Part shown: positions 24,840-33,435 of the stretch, one piece after another
How positions within the stretch are numbered: position 1 is the stretch's first letter
Layout: every line of letters begins with the position of its first letter
Source: Dokdonella_A soli
GTDB taxonomy: Bacteria; Pseudomonadota; Gammaproteobacteria; Xanthomonadales; Rhodanobacteraceae
Direction: 5' to 3'
Assembly: GCF_039523175.1 (NCBI RefSeq)
Contig: NZ_BAAAEU010000025.1
Coordinates: 1 to 64,000, forward strand
Length of the DNA stretch: 64,000 nt
Notes under the pieces: model-generated
Database searches by the model: none
What the model was told of the DNA's origin: nothing
Seen by the model: the letters and a program-made list of their open reading frames with translations, nothing else
Translations under genes and position numbers: made by a program

Positions 24840-25541
24840 ATGGCGAAGTTCGATACCACGCGCTGGAGTCTGGTGCTCGAGGCGCGAGAGAGCACGCACG
24901 ATGCGCAGACGGCTCTCGCAGCGCTGTGTCGCACCTATCGCCCGCCCGTGCTCGCCTATATCCGCCGCCACGGCTACGTCGAGGACGTCGCCGAGGATCT
25001 CACCCAGACGTTTTTCACCCACTTCATCGAACACGCCCGGCACACCAGCGCCGACCCCTCACGCGGCCGCTTCCGCGCATTCCTGCTGACCGCGCTCAAG
25101 CGCTTCCTGATCGACTGCAACGCGGAAGCGCGCCGGCTCAAGCGCGGCGGCGCATTCCGCTTCGAAACCCTTGCCGATGCGCGCGCGCTCGAGATCGCAG
25201 ACAACGAATCCCCCGAATCCGCGTTCGAGCGTGACTGGGCGATCACCGTGCTCGACGCCGCGCTCGCGCGCCTGCGCGCTGAAGCCGCGAGCGCCGGCAA
25301 GCTCGCGCTGTTCGAGCAGTTGAGCGAATTCCTGACCGAGCGCCCGGACGAGTCCGACTACGCGCGCGTCGCTGCTGCGCTGAACCTGCGTCGCAACACA
25401 CTCGCGGTCGCCGTGCATCGCCTGCGCCATCGCCTGCGCGAACTCGTGCACGAGGAAATTTCGCACACTGCCGCGGATCGCGAACAGCTCGACGGCGAGC
25501 TGCGCGAGCTGCGTGCAGCGTTAAGCGCAGTCTTGGATTGA
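24840..25541 (+). CDS. ECF-type RNA polymerase sigma factor
   Basis: This 233-residue protein starts MAKFDTTRWSLVLEARE, a hallmark of an ECF group abundant in Planctomycetes and Verrucomicrobia and also seen in proteobacteria. Region 2 is visible in Y-V-E-D-V-A-E-D-L-T-Q-T-F-F (about 45-60), followed by R-G-R-F-R-A-F-L-L-T-A-L-K-R-F-L. Region 4 lies near the C-terminus (Y-A-R-V-A-A-A-L-N-L-R-R-N-T-L-A-V-A-V-H-R-L-R-H-R). ATG 24840 has GGAGGCGGG upstream. No anti-sigma gene or kinase is adjacent; downstream is a TonB-receptor remnant and a Kelch protein, possible former or present targets. Promoter specificity unknown. Confidence 0.88.
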   Translation: MAKFDTTRWSLVLEARESTHDAQTALAALCRTYRPPVLAYIRRHGYVEDVAEDLTQTFFTHFIEHARHTSADPSRGRFRAFLLTALKRFLIDCNAEARRLKRGGAFRFETLADARALEIADNESPESAFERDWAITVLDAALARLRAEAASAGKLALFEQLSEFLTERPDESDYARVAAALNLRRNTLAVAVHRLRHRLRELVHEEISHTAADREQLDGELRELRAALSAVLD

Positions 25542-25673
25542 AGACCTGAGCCAATCGTCGTTGCGTGTACCCACGGCGCGCTTGCGGCGCCTGTTGCTGG
25601 ACACAGGTTGGCGCATGGAGCGATCTCTTGTCTCTCCCGAAAACATGGAGGGCCTGCTGAGGGTTCGTGATGA

Positions 25674-26000
25674 ATACGGCGCCTCGCGCTCGACTGGAAG
25701 CGCGACCCCTGGCAGGCGAACCTGATCGGCAATTACATCGCCGGTCAACTCGACTGCGCGTTCGGCGGCCCTGATCCGGCAAGCTACTTCGGCACGCCGC
25801 TGCCGCGTTTCTCGCACTACGCGACCGCGGATTTCCAGCTCGGCCGCAGCCTGCCGTGGCGCGGCAAGACGATCCTGGGAATCCGCAATCTGACCGATCG
25901 CAGTCCGCCGATCGACCTGCTGGTCAATGGCGCCTACAACGGCGACCTTTACGACATCATCGGCCGCACGTTCTATGTTCGTCATGAACAATCGTTTTGA
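25674..26000 (+). pseudogene. 3' remnant of a TonB-dependent receptor
   Basis: A frame open from 25674 to the TGA at 26000, without a start codon, encodes about 108 residues. They match the last beta-strands of TonB-dependent outer-membrane receptors: L-A-L-D-W-K-R-D-P-W, Y-A-T-A-D-F-Q-L-G-R-S-L-P-W, G-I-R-N-L-T-D-R-S-P-P, and the typical end Y-D-I-I-G-R-T-F-Y-V-R-H-E-Q-S-F with a terminal Phe. The plug and most of the barrel are missing, so it cannot function. A receptor gene was once here, probably beside the sigma factor. Confidence 0.8.
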
Positions 26001-26137
26001 CGCGGCCACAGCTTGAACGCCTTCGTGGATCGCGATTCGTTTCCGCGGCCCTGCCGATTCTGCGATTCGATGTAATCGCGCACGGCAAACGCCGAATGCT
26101 TAAGGAGTGAGGCCCACTCGTTGGCAGGGAGAATGTC

Positions 26138-28147
26138 ATGCGCAACCATTTCGTCGCGATGCTTTCCATCCTGTTGGGAGTCGCCCTACCCGATTCGCCC
26201 TGCGGATTCTTCGCTGCCGAATCTGCGACACAGGCCACCTGGGTACCTGCCGGCAACATGCAGGCACCGCGTGCGGCACATGCGGCCACATTGATTGGGA
26301 ACGGCAAGGTCCTGGTCGCTGGCGGCGACGAAGGCCTGGTCAGCTTGCCCAGTGCGGAGTTGTACGATCCCACAACGCGGACCTGGAGCTACACCGGCTC
26401 GCTCGCAATGCCCCGGAACGGACACACGACCACGTTATTGCCCAACGGCAAGGCCCTGGTTGCAGGCGGACTCACCGGTCACGGGGCGTCTTCAACCCTT
26501 GTCGCAATGGCGGAGTCGTATGACCCGGCCACGGGTATCTGGAGCCCTACGGGCAACCTGGCCGCGCCTCGCTACGGGCACACGGCAACGCTGCTGAAAA
26601 CCGGCAAGGTTCTGGTGGCGGGGGGCTTCGGCATGGATTTTGTTGCGAGCGCGGAGTTGTACGATCCGGCGACCGGCACCTGGAGCGCAACCGGCAACCT
26701 TGCGACGGCCCGCTATCGGCACACTGCGACGCGGCTCCAGAACGGAAAGGTACTGGTGGTCGGCGGGTCGAACAATGGTGATCTTGCCGCGTTTCTATCC
26801 AGCGCGGAATTGTACGATCCGGTCGCCGGTACCTGGAGCGCCGCCGCCCCGCTGCAATCGGCCCGGGGCTTTCACGTGGCTACGTTGCTGCAGAACGGCA
26901 AGGTCTTGGTTGCAGGCGGGGAGGGTGCTGAAGGCGGCGGCGTGCAACACACGTTGAGTTCAGTCGAGGTCTTCGATCCGGCGACCGGAATGTGGGCCGC
27001 CGGCAGCGCACTGGTCGCCGGGCAAGACGGCCTTACCGCATCCGCGCTGACGGATGGCACTGTCCTGGTTGCGGGAGGCTTTTCCAACTTTGGGCCGTCT
27101 CTGTTCGCGACCGCCACCGAGCTGTATCAGCCGGACAACGCGAGCTGGAGCGCCGCCGGCAATCTTCACACCGCGCGGGCCGGTCACACCTCCACCGTGC
27201 TGGCGAGCGGCGACGTCCTGGTTGCAGGCGGCTACAACAGCTATGACATGGGAACCTCCGGTTCGCCCGTTGCGCTTGGCAGTTCGGAGCTCGCGCAAGG
27301 CACAGCGCCCGCGGTCAACCTCGACCAGTTCGGGTTGACCGGCTCCTGGGCCAATCCGGTCACGAACAGCCAGGGTTTCGTCATGGAGGTCGATCCGGAC
27401 TTCCTTGGTCCCGGTTCCGGAAACCTGTTCGCCGGCTGGTTCACCTACGACATGACCGTTGCGGGCGGCCATCGCTGGTACACGATCCAGGGGCCGGTCA
27501 ACAACGGCAGTGCCTCCGCGAGGCTGCCGATCTATCTCACCGACGGTGGTCAATTCGACACGGCACAGGCGACGACGACCACACCGGTCGGACAGGCGAT
27601 CCTCCAGTTCAGCGACTGCATGCACGGCATGCTGAACTACGCGTTCTCCGACGGCAGCGGCCGCACCGGCACCATTCCACTCACCCGCCTGCTCGCGAAC
27701 GTGACCTGCGGGCCGACGGGCGACAATGGCAATGCCGGCAAGAGCTACCTGTTCTCCGGCGCTTGGGCCGACCTCGCCACCTCCGGCCAGGGCCTGGTGT
27801 TCGACATCAATCCGGTGCAGGGCGTGCTGTTCGCCGCGTGGTACACCTACTTTGCCGATGCCGCTCCGGGCAGCGGTCCCGCCGAGCAGCACTGGTACAC
27901 GCTGCAGGCCCTGCTGATGCCGGGCATCAGCACGTTGAACGACGTCGGCATCTACGAGACCATCGGCGGGGTGTTCGATCAGGCGGCAAACACCTCGACC
28001 CATCAGGTCGGCACCGCGACCCTGACTCCCCACAGCTGCACTTCCACGACCATGACCTTCAATTTCACGGCGGGTCCGAACGCCGGCAGGAGCGGCACGC
28101 TGAACTTGACGCGAATCGCCCCGCCGCCGGCTGGCTGCCACTCGTAA
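26138..28147 (+). CDS. Secreted Kelch-propeller protein with two C-terminal repeat domains
   Basis: This 669-residue protein has a signal peptide (about 1-27). Residues about 30-385 contain seven Kelch motifs, each with a VLVAGG-like strand and an S-A-E-L-Y-D-P-x-T-x-T-W-S block, predicting a seven-bladed propeller. From about residue 399 come two copies, about 135 residues each, of a domain I cannot name. The pattern is G-x-W-A-x-x-x-T-x-x-Q-G, then L-F-A-x-W-x-T-Y, then H-x-W-Y-T-x-Q; each copy has two cysteines. Upstream GGCAGGGAGA serves as ribosome-binding site. Probable extracellular binding protein; no IFxxGFD tail is present. Confidence 0.8.
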   Translation: MRNHFVAMLSILLGVALPDSPCGFFAAESATQATWVPAGNMQAPRAAHAATLIGNGKVLVAGGDEGLVSLPSAELYDPTTRTWSYTGSLAMPRNGHTTTLLPNGKALVAGGLTGHGASSTLVAMAESYDPATGIWSPTGNLAAPRYGHTATLLKTGKVLVAGGFGMDFVASAELYDPATGTWSATGNLATARYRHTATRLQNGKVLVVGGSNNGDLAAFLSSAELYDPVAGTWSAAAPLQSARGFHVATLLQNGKVLVAGGEGAEGGGVQHTLSSVEVFDPATGMWAAGSALVAGQDGLTASALTDGTVLVAGGFSNFGPSLFATATELYQPDNASWSAAGNLHTARAGHTSTVLASGDVLVAGGYNSYDMGTSGSPVALGSSELAQGTAPAVNLDQFGLTGSWANPVTNSQGFVMEVDPDFLGPGSGNLFAGWFTYDMTVAGGHRWYTIQGPVNNGSASARLPIYLTDGGQFDTAQATTTTPVGQAILQFSDCMHGMLNYAFSDGSGRTGTIPLTRLLANVTCGPTGDNGNAGKSYLFSGAWADLATSGQGLVFDINPVQGVLFAAWYTYFADAAPGSGPAEQHWYTLQALLMPGISTLNDVGIYETIGGVFDQAANTSTHQVGTATLTPHSCTSTTMTFNFTAGPNAGRSGTLNLTRIAPPPAGCHS

Positions 28148-28571
28148 GTCGATCAGCATGCAGGCGGGGTCGCGAAGGCCCCGCCCGCTGCCCACTCGCG
28201 AAATTTTCGACAGGCAACAAACTGCAGGTGCGCGTGCCACCGGCGCCAGCCGGGAATCGGCTTCGCAGTCGCGATCGTATTGGCCCGGTGCACGCCGGTC
28301 AGGCAGGCAGACCGTTGACGTCAATCCGGCCGGCATGATTCGCACGCGCTCTTCCGGAACCTGATGCATGAAGGCGCATGCAAGACTCGCTTCCTCCTGC
28401 CGCGTTGACGAGAACGGTGCACGCCGGGTGAGCATCTTTCATGAGCGCGATGGCCACCTGCGCCGAGCGCTCTTCCGACACCGAAAGACCGGGCCGGACG
28501 GGCGGGCCAGCGATCGCCTGCCCGCTGGTATACTCGCCGGCCACTCGCAACACGGAAACGGTGGCCTCGAC
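28148..28571. other. 424-bp spacer before frr, no gene seen
   Basis: This is the right edge of the pyrH-frr insertion. Open frames run through it in phase with frr but have no independent coding signal, and the conserved RRF sequence starts only at 28572. It must contain the frr promoter; no strong -35/-10 pair stands out. No RNA gene was recognised. Confidence 0.55.
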
Positions 28572-29129
28572 ATGCTCGACAACATCAAGAAGGACACGCA
28601 GACGCGCATGCAGAAGAGCGTCGATGCGCTCAAGAACGAACTCATGCGCCTGCGCACCGGTCGCGCCAGCACCGCGCTGATCGAACCGCTGAAGGTGCCG
28701 TACTACGGCAATGACACGCCGATCACGCAGGTCGCCAACGTCGCGATCGCGGACTCGCGTTCGATCACGATCACGCCGTTCGAGAAGAATATGGTCGGTG
28801 CGGTCGAGAAGGCGATCCTCGCCTCCGACCTCGGCCTGACCCCGACCACGGTCGGCACCGTGATCCGCATCAACCTGCCGCCGCTGACCGAGGAGCGCCG
28901 CAAGGAGCTCTCCAAGCATGTCTCGCACGAGGGCGAGAATGCGAAGGTCGCCGTGCGCAACGTGCGCCGCGATGCGCTGCATCAGGTCAAGGAACTGCTG
29001 AAGGACAAGAAGATCAGCGAGGACGACGAGCGTCGTGCCGAGGACGAGATCCAGAAGTTCACCGACAAGTTCGTCAAGGACGTCGATGGCGTCGTGAAAG
29101 CGAAGGAAGACGAGCTGATGGCGATGTAG
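28572..29129 (+). CDS. frr: Ribosome recycling factor
   Basis: This 185-residue factor splits post-termination ribosomes together with EF-G. It matches RRF along its length: R-M-Q-K-S-V-D-A-L, L-R-T-G-R-A-S, the hinge and domain II (F-E-K-N-M-V-G-A-V-E-K-A-I), and the C-terminal helix (I-S-E-D-D-E-R-R-A-E-D-E-I-Q-K). Length equals E. coli RRF. ATG 28572 (MLDNIKKDTQTRM) is the canonical start. Its TAG lies in the decayed left arm of the repeat ending at 29184. Confidence 0.97.
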   Translation: MLDNIKKDTQTRMQKSVDALKNELMRLRTGRASTALIEPLKVPYYGNDTPITQVANVAIADSRSITITPFEKNMVGAVEKAILASDLGLTPTTVGTVIRINLPPLTEERRKELSKHVSHEGENAKVAVRNVRRDALHQVKELLKDKKISEDDERRAEDEIQKFTDKFVKDVDGVVKAKEDELMAM

Positions 29130-29159
29130 GAAGGGCCGCAGCTTTCGCTCCTGAAAAGA

Positions 29160-29184
29160 GCATCGCGGCTGAAGCCGCTCCTAC
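29160..29184. repeat. Right-arm copy of the GTAGGAGCGGCTTCAGCC repeat
   Basis: GCATCGCGGCTGAAGCCGCTCCTAC is identical to the right arm at 15351-15375. A degenerate left arm begins at the frr stop (GTAGGAAGGGCCGCAGC, about 29126). It is located between frr and uppS. Confidence 0.8.
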
Positions 29185-29205
29185 GCCGCCCCTACGATGT
29201 GAAGC

Positions 29206-29946
29206 ATGGAATCCGACACCGCTCCACGCATCCCGCGCCATATCGCGATCGTCATGGACGGCAACGGCCGCTGGGCCGAACGTCGCCATCGGCCGCGCAG
29301 CTTCGGCCATCGCGAGGGTCAGAAGGCGGTGCGCGCGGCGGTCGAGTTCTGCCGGCGCCGCGGTGTCGAAGCGCTGACCCTGTTCGCATTCTCCAGCGAG
29401 AACTGGAAACGCCCGGACGAGGAAGTCGGCGCGCTGATGCAGCTGTTCCTGAAGGCGCTGGACCGCGAGGTCGACGAGTTGCACGCGAACGGCGTGCGCA
29501 TCGCGTTCGTCGGCGACCTGTCCGCGTTCACGCCTGAACTCGCCGCGCGCATGCGCGCGGCGATGACGCGCACGGCCGGCAACGCCGCACTGCACCTCAA
29601 CATCGCGGTCAACTACGGCGGGCGCTGGGACATCGCGCAGGCGGCACGCGCGATGGCCGAAGCGGCCGTGCGCGGCGAACTCGATACCGGCGCGATTGAC
29701 GAGACGATGCTCGCGCGCCACATTTGCCTCGCCGACCAGCCGCCGGTCGATCTGTTCATCCGCACCGGCGGCGAGACGCGCGTCAGCAATTTCCTGCTCT
29801 GGCAGATCGCCTATGCGGAGCTGTACTTCACCGACGCGCTGTGGCCCGACGTCGACACTGTCGCGCTCGATGCGGCGCTCGCCGAATACGCGCGCCGCGA
29901 ACGGCGCTACGGCCTGACCTCCGCGCAAGTGCGCGCAGCCAGCTGA
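29206..29946 (+). CDS. uppS: Undecaprenyl diphosphate synthase
   Basis: This 246-residue cis-prenyltransferase makes C55-PP, the lipid carrier for peptidoglycan and O-antigen. It shows I-A-I-V-M-D-G-N-G-R-W-A with the catalytic Asp18, the G-H-R-E-G segment, F-A-F-S-S-E-N-W-K-R-P and the C-terminal R-T-G-G-E-T-R-V-S-N-F-L-L-W-Q substrate region. Length is normal (E. coli 253). It leads into cdsA with a 10-bp gap, as in the standard cluster. Confidence 0.97.
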   Translation: MESDTAPRIPRHIAIVMDGNGRWAERRHRPRSFGHREGQKAVRAAVEFCRRRGVEALTLFAFSSENWKRPDEEVGALMQLFLKALDREVDELHANGVRIAFVGDLSAFTPELAARMRAAMTRTAGNAALHLNIAVNYGGRWDIAQAARAMAEAAVRGELDTGAIDETMLARHICLADQPPVDLFIRTGGETRVSNFLLWQIAYAELYFTDALWPDVDTVALDAALAEYARRERRYGLTSAQVRAAS

Positions 29947-29956
29947 CGGGACACGC

Positions 29957-30787
29957 ATGCTCAAGCAACGCACCCTGACCGCCCTCGTGCTGGCTCCGCT
30001 CGCCGTCGCGATCATCCTGTTCCTGCCGACCACGGTGGTCGCGGCCATCATCGCGGTGCTGTGCCTGCTGGCGCTGTGGGAATGGACGCGGCTGGCGGGC
30101 GTCGGCTCGCGTGCCTGGCGCGGCGGCATCGTTGCCGTCAACGCGCTGCTGTTCGCCGTGCTCTGGCGGGTCCGCGACCAACCGGCCGCCTGGTGCGTGA
30201 TCGGCGCAGGGATCCTCTGGTGGCTGCTCGCGCTGCTGTGGCTGCGCAATTTCACCTACGCCGCGGCGCCGACCCGCGAGAATACCGCGGTGAAGCTGGT
30301 CGCAGCCGAGGTCGCGATCCTGCCGGCGTGGCTGGCCCTGATGAAAATCCATGAAGGTCCGGACCACGGGCACGCCTGGGCCCTGTTCGCGCTCGTTCTG
30401 ATCTGGGCCGCGGACACCGCCGCATTCTTCGCCGGCAAGCGCTTCGGCACGACCAAGCTCGCGCCGAAGATCAGTCCGAACAAGACCACCGCCGGCGCCT
30501 GGGGCGCGCTGGCCGGCGCGGGCGCGCTCGCCGCCGTCTGGGGCTGGCTGGCCGAGGTACGCGGCGCCGCACTCGTTGCGCTGGTCGGGCTCGCGCTGCT
30601 CGCGATCGCCGCGTCGATCGTCGGCGACCTGTTCGAGAGCCTGATCAAGCGCCAGGCCAACGTGAAGGACTCCGGCACGCTGTTCCCCGGCCACGGTGGC
30701 CTGCTCGACCGCTTGGACAGCCTGTTCGCGGCGCTGCCGGTGTTCGTCGCCGGGAAAGCCCTGCTCGACCTCGCGCTTCGCCCATGA
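29957..30787 (+). CDS. cdsA: Phosphatidate cytidylyltransferase
   Basis: This 276-residue inner-membrane enzyme converts phosphatidic acid and CTP to CDP-diacylglycerol. It has about eight hydrophobic segments. The CDP-DAG synthase signature is near the C-terminus: S-L-I-K-R-Q-A-N-V-K-D-S-G-x-x-x-P-G-H-G-G-x-L-D-R-L-D-S, with its metal-binding Asp. Its stop overlaps the dxr start by 4 bp (ATGA). Confidence 0.96.
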   Translation: MLKQRTLTALVLAPLAVAIILFLPTTVVAAIIAVLCLLALWEWTRLAGVGSRAWRGGIVAVNALLFAVLWRVRDQPAAWCVIGAGILWWLLALLWLRNFTYAAAPTRENTAVKLVAAEVAILPAWLALMKIHEGPDHGHAWALFALVLIWAADTAAFFAGKRFGTTKLAPKISPNKTTAGAWGALAGAGALAAVWGWLAEVRGAALVALVGLALLAIAASIVGDLFESLIKRQANVKDSGTLFPGHGGLLDRLDSLFAALPVFVAGKALLDLALRP

Positions 30788-31983
30788 AGCGGATCGCGGT
30801 CCTCGGCGCGACCGGCTCGATCGGCGCGAGCACCCTCGACATCGTCGCGCGGCATCCCGATCGTTTCCGCGTCACCGCACTGGCCGCACACCGCAACGTC
30901 ACCGCACTCGCGGACCTTTGCGCACGGTTCCGCCCCGAACTGGCCGTGATCGCCGATCCGGCCTGCGAGAGCGAACTGCGCGCGCGGCTCACGGAGGCCG
31001 GCGTCACCTGCCGCGTCGCGGCCGGACCGGCGGCGCTGATCGAGGCTGCTGCCGGCACGCATTGCGACACCGTGGTCGCGGCAATCGTCGGCGCTGCCGG
31101 GCTCGAATCGACGCTCGCCGCGGCACGCGCCGGCAAGCGCCTGCTGCTCGCCAACAAGGAAGCGATCGTGATGGCCGGCCCGCTGCTGCTGGCCGCGCTC
31201 GCTGAAGGCGGCGGCGAGCTGCTGCCGCTTGATTCCGAGCACAACGCGGTGTTCCAGTGCCTGCCCGGCGGGCGCCCGAACCTCGCCGCGGCGGGCGTGC
31301 GGCGCATCCTGCTGACCGCGTCCGGCGGCCCATTCCGTGGCTTGAAGGCATCGGATCTCGTGGAGGTGACGCCGGAACGCGCCTGCGCGCATCCGAACTG
31401 GCGCATGGGCCGCAAGATCTCGGTCGACTCGGCGACGCTGATGAACAAGGGCCTGGAGGTCATCGAGGCGCACTACCTGTTCGATGCGCCGGCCGAACGC
31501 ATCGAGGTCGTCGTGCATCCGCAGAGCATCGTGCATTCGCTGGTCGAGTACGTGGACGGCTCGGTGCTGGCCCAGCTCGGCAACCCGGACATGCGCACCG
31601 CGATCGCCTGTGCGCTGGCCTGGCCCGAGCGCGTCGAGGCCGGCGTCACCCCGCTGGATCTGCTGAAGATCGCGCGGCTCGACTTCGAGGCACCGGATCT
31701 GGCGACCTTCCGCTGCCTCGACCTCGCCTACCGCGCGCTGGCTGCCGGCGGCACCGCGACCGCTATCCTGAACGCGGCCAACGAGGAGGCGGTCGCGGCG
31801 TTCCTGGACGGCCGCCTGCCGTTCCTCGCGATTCCGGAAACGATCGAGCGCTGCCTGGCCGGGCTGGGGGCGACCGCGGCGATCGACCTGGCCACGGTCC
31901 TTGACGCCGATTTAACTGCGCGTCGGGATGCCCAACGTATCATCGCCACCCTGTCCGCCAGAACGCACAAATCCGCGCCATGA
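30784..31983 (+). CDS. dxr: 1-deoxy-D-xylulose 5-phosphate reductoisomerase
   Basis: This 399-residue enzyme makes methylerythritol phosphate from DXP, the committed MEP step. The N-terminal NADPH loop is G-A-T-G-S-I-G-A-S-T. Substrate and metal motifs are N-K-E-A-I-V-M-A-G, L-P-L-D-S-E-H-N-A, S-V-D-S-A-T-L-M-N-K-G-L-E and H-P-Q-S-I-V-H-S. It is coupled by 4-bp overlaps to cdsA and rseP. ispE of the same pathway is at 6982. Confidence 0.97.
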   Translation: MKRIAVLGATGSIGASTLDIVARHPDRFRVTALAAHRNVTALADLCARFRPELAVIADPACESELRARLTEAGVTCRVAAGPAALIEAAAGTHCDTVVAAIVGAAGLESTLAAARAGKRLLLANKEAIVMAGPLLLAALAEGGGELLPLDSEHNAVFQCLPGGRPNLAAAGVRRILLTASGGPFRGLKASDLVEVTPERACAHPNWRMGRKISVDSATLMNKGLEVIEAHYLFDAPAERIEVVVHPQSIVHSLVEYVDGSVLAQLGNPDMRTAIACALAWPERVEAGVTPLDLLKIARLDFEAPDLATFRCLDLAYRALAAGGTATAILNAANEEAVAAFLDGRLPFLAIPETIERCLAGLGATAAIDLATVLDADLTARRDAQRIIATLSARTHKSAP

Positions 31984-33356
31984 GTCAATTTTTCGGTTCC
32001 ATCTGGTGGCTGATCGTGACCATGGGCCTGCTGGTCACCTTCCATGAGTTCGGCCATTTCGTGGTCGCGCGACGCTGCGGCGTCAAGGTGCTGAAATTTT
32101 CGATCGGCTTCGGACCGGCGCTGTGGTCGCGTCTCGACCGCCACGGCACTCAGTTCGTGATCGCCGCGATCCCGCTCGGCGGCTACGTCAAGATGCTCGA
32201 CGAGCGCGAAGTGGACGGCGCGGTCGGCCCCGAAGGATTGAAAGGCGCGCACAACCGCCAGCCGGTCCTCAACCGCATGGCCATCAGCGCGGCCGGGCCG
32301 GCATTCAACCTGATCTTCACGCTGGCCGCATTCTGGCTGATGTTCGTGATCGGCAAGCCGGACTACCTGCCGGTCGTCGGCCATGTCGATCGCGTCGCGG
32401 CCAGCGCGGGCTTCCAGAGCGGCGACCGCATCACCGCGATCGACGGCTCGGCGGTCGACACCTGGACCGACGCCAGCCTCGCGCTGCTGCAGGCCGGCAT
32501 GGACCGCCACGATATCGGCGTGACCGTCATCGACGGCGGCGGCACCGAGCGCCAGCACAAGCTGGCGCTCTCGCAGCTGCCCGCGCAGCTCGACGAGGAA
32601 GGCATCATCCGCGAGATCGGCCTCGAGCCGCGGCAATGGGCGCTGGCGCCGGTGATCGGCACCGTACAGCCGGACAGCGCCGCCGCACGTGCCGGCCTCA
32701 AGCCCGGCGATCGCCTCGTCACGATCGCCGGCGACCGCATCAACGACTGGCGCGACATCCCGGCCGCGATCCAGAAACACGCCGAAGCGGGCAAGCCGCT
32801 GACGCTGGGGGTACACCGCGGCAACCAGTTGCTGTCGCTGGACGCGACGCCGACCCGCAATGCGGCGAACGCGGACACCAAGGCGCACACAGCGGGCGCC
32901 TGGGTGCTCGGGGTCACACCGCAGCCTTCCGAGGCGAAATACGACGCCACCCTGCACTATGGCCCACTGGCGGCGATCCCGAAGGCGTTCGGCGAAACCT
33001 GGGAACGCAGCCGGCAGACGTTCGGCATGCTCGGCCGCATGCTGACCGGCAGCGCGTCCCTGAAGAACCTGTCCGGCGTGATCACGATCGCCCAGGTCGC
33101 GAACAGCTCGGCCCAACTCGGACCGGCCTGGTTCCTGAATTTCCTCGCGATCATCTCGCTGAGCCTGGCGATTCTGAACCTGTTGCCGATTCCGATCTTG
33201 GACGGCGGCCACCTGCTGTATTACCTTATCGAGCTGATAAAGGGCAGCCCGGTCAGCGAACGTGTGCAGATCGCCGGTCAGTACGTCGGCCTTACCCTGC
33301 TCATGGCCCTGATGGGTCTGGCGTTCTACAACGATATCCTGCGGATCGCGTCCTGA
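31980..33356 (+). CDS. rseP: Site-2 intramembrane zinc protease RseP
   Basis: This 458-residue inner-membrane protease cuts the anti-sigma factor RseA in the sigma-E envelope stress response and clears signal peptides. H-E-F-G-H at residues 22-26 is the zinc site, completed by N-L-L-P-I-P-I-L-D-G-G-H near the C-terminus (the NxxPxxxLDG motif). Two PDZ domains lie between, recognisable from V-A-A-S-A-G-F-Q-S-G-D-R-I and A-A-R-A-G-L-K-P-G-D-R-L. Four TM helices are expected. It is followed by bamA. Confidence 0.97.
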   Translation: MSQFFGSIWWLIVTMGLLVTFHEFGHFVVARRCGVKVLKFSIGFGPALWSRLDRHGTQFVIAAIPLGGYVKMLDEREVDGAVGPEGLKGAHNRQPVLNRMAISAAGPAFNLIFTLAAFWLMFVIGKPDYLPVVGHVDRVAASAGFQSGDRITAIDGSAVDTWTDASLALLQAGMDRHDIGVTVIDGGGTERQHKLALSQLPAQLDEEGIIREIGLEPRQWALAPVIGTVQPDSAAARAGLKPGDRLVTIAGDRINDWRDIPAAIQKHAEAGKPLTLGVHRGNQLLSLDATPTRNAANADTKAHTAGAWVLGVTPQPSEAKYDATLHYGPLAAIPKAFGETWERSRQTFGMLGRMLTGSASLKNLSGVITIAQVANSSAQLGPAWFLNFLAIISLSLAILNLLPIPILDGGHLLYYLIELIKGSPVSERVQIAGQYVGLTLLMALMGLAFYNDILRIAS

Positions 33357-33435
33357 TCCGCGGGCTTGCCCCATAACAAAACCTGGCCGCGGCTGCGCCC
33401 GTCGCGGGCCCAACGATGCCCTGACGGAAGTGACG

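Noticed and set aside
25617..25690. Short frame with M-E-R-S-L-V-S-P-E-N-M-E-G-L-L before the receptor remnant
   Set aside because: In a different frame from the receptor tail; could be more of the same decayed receptor but the similarity is too weak.
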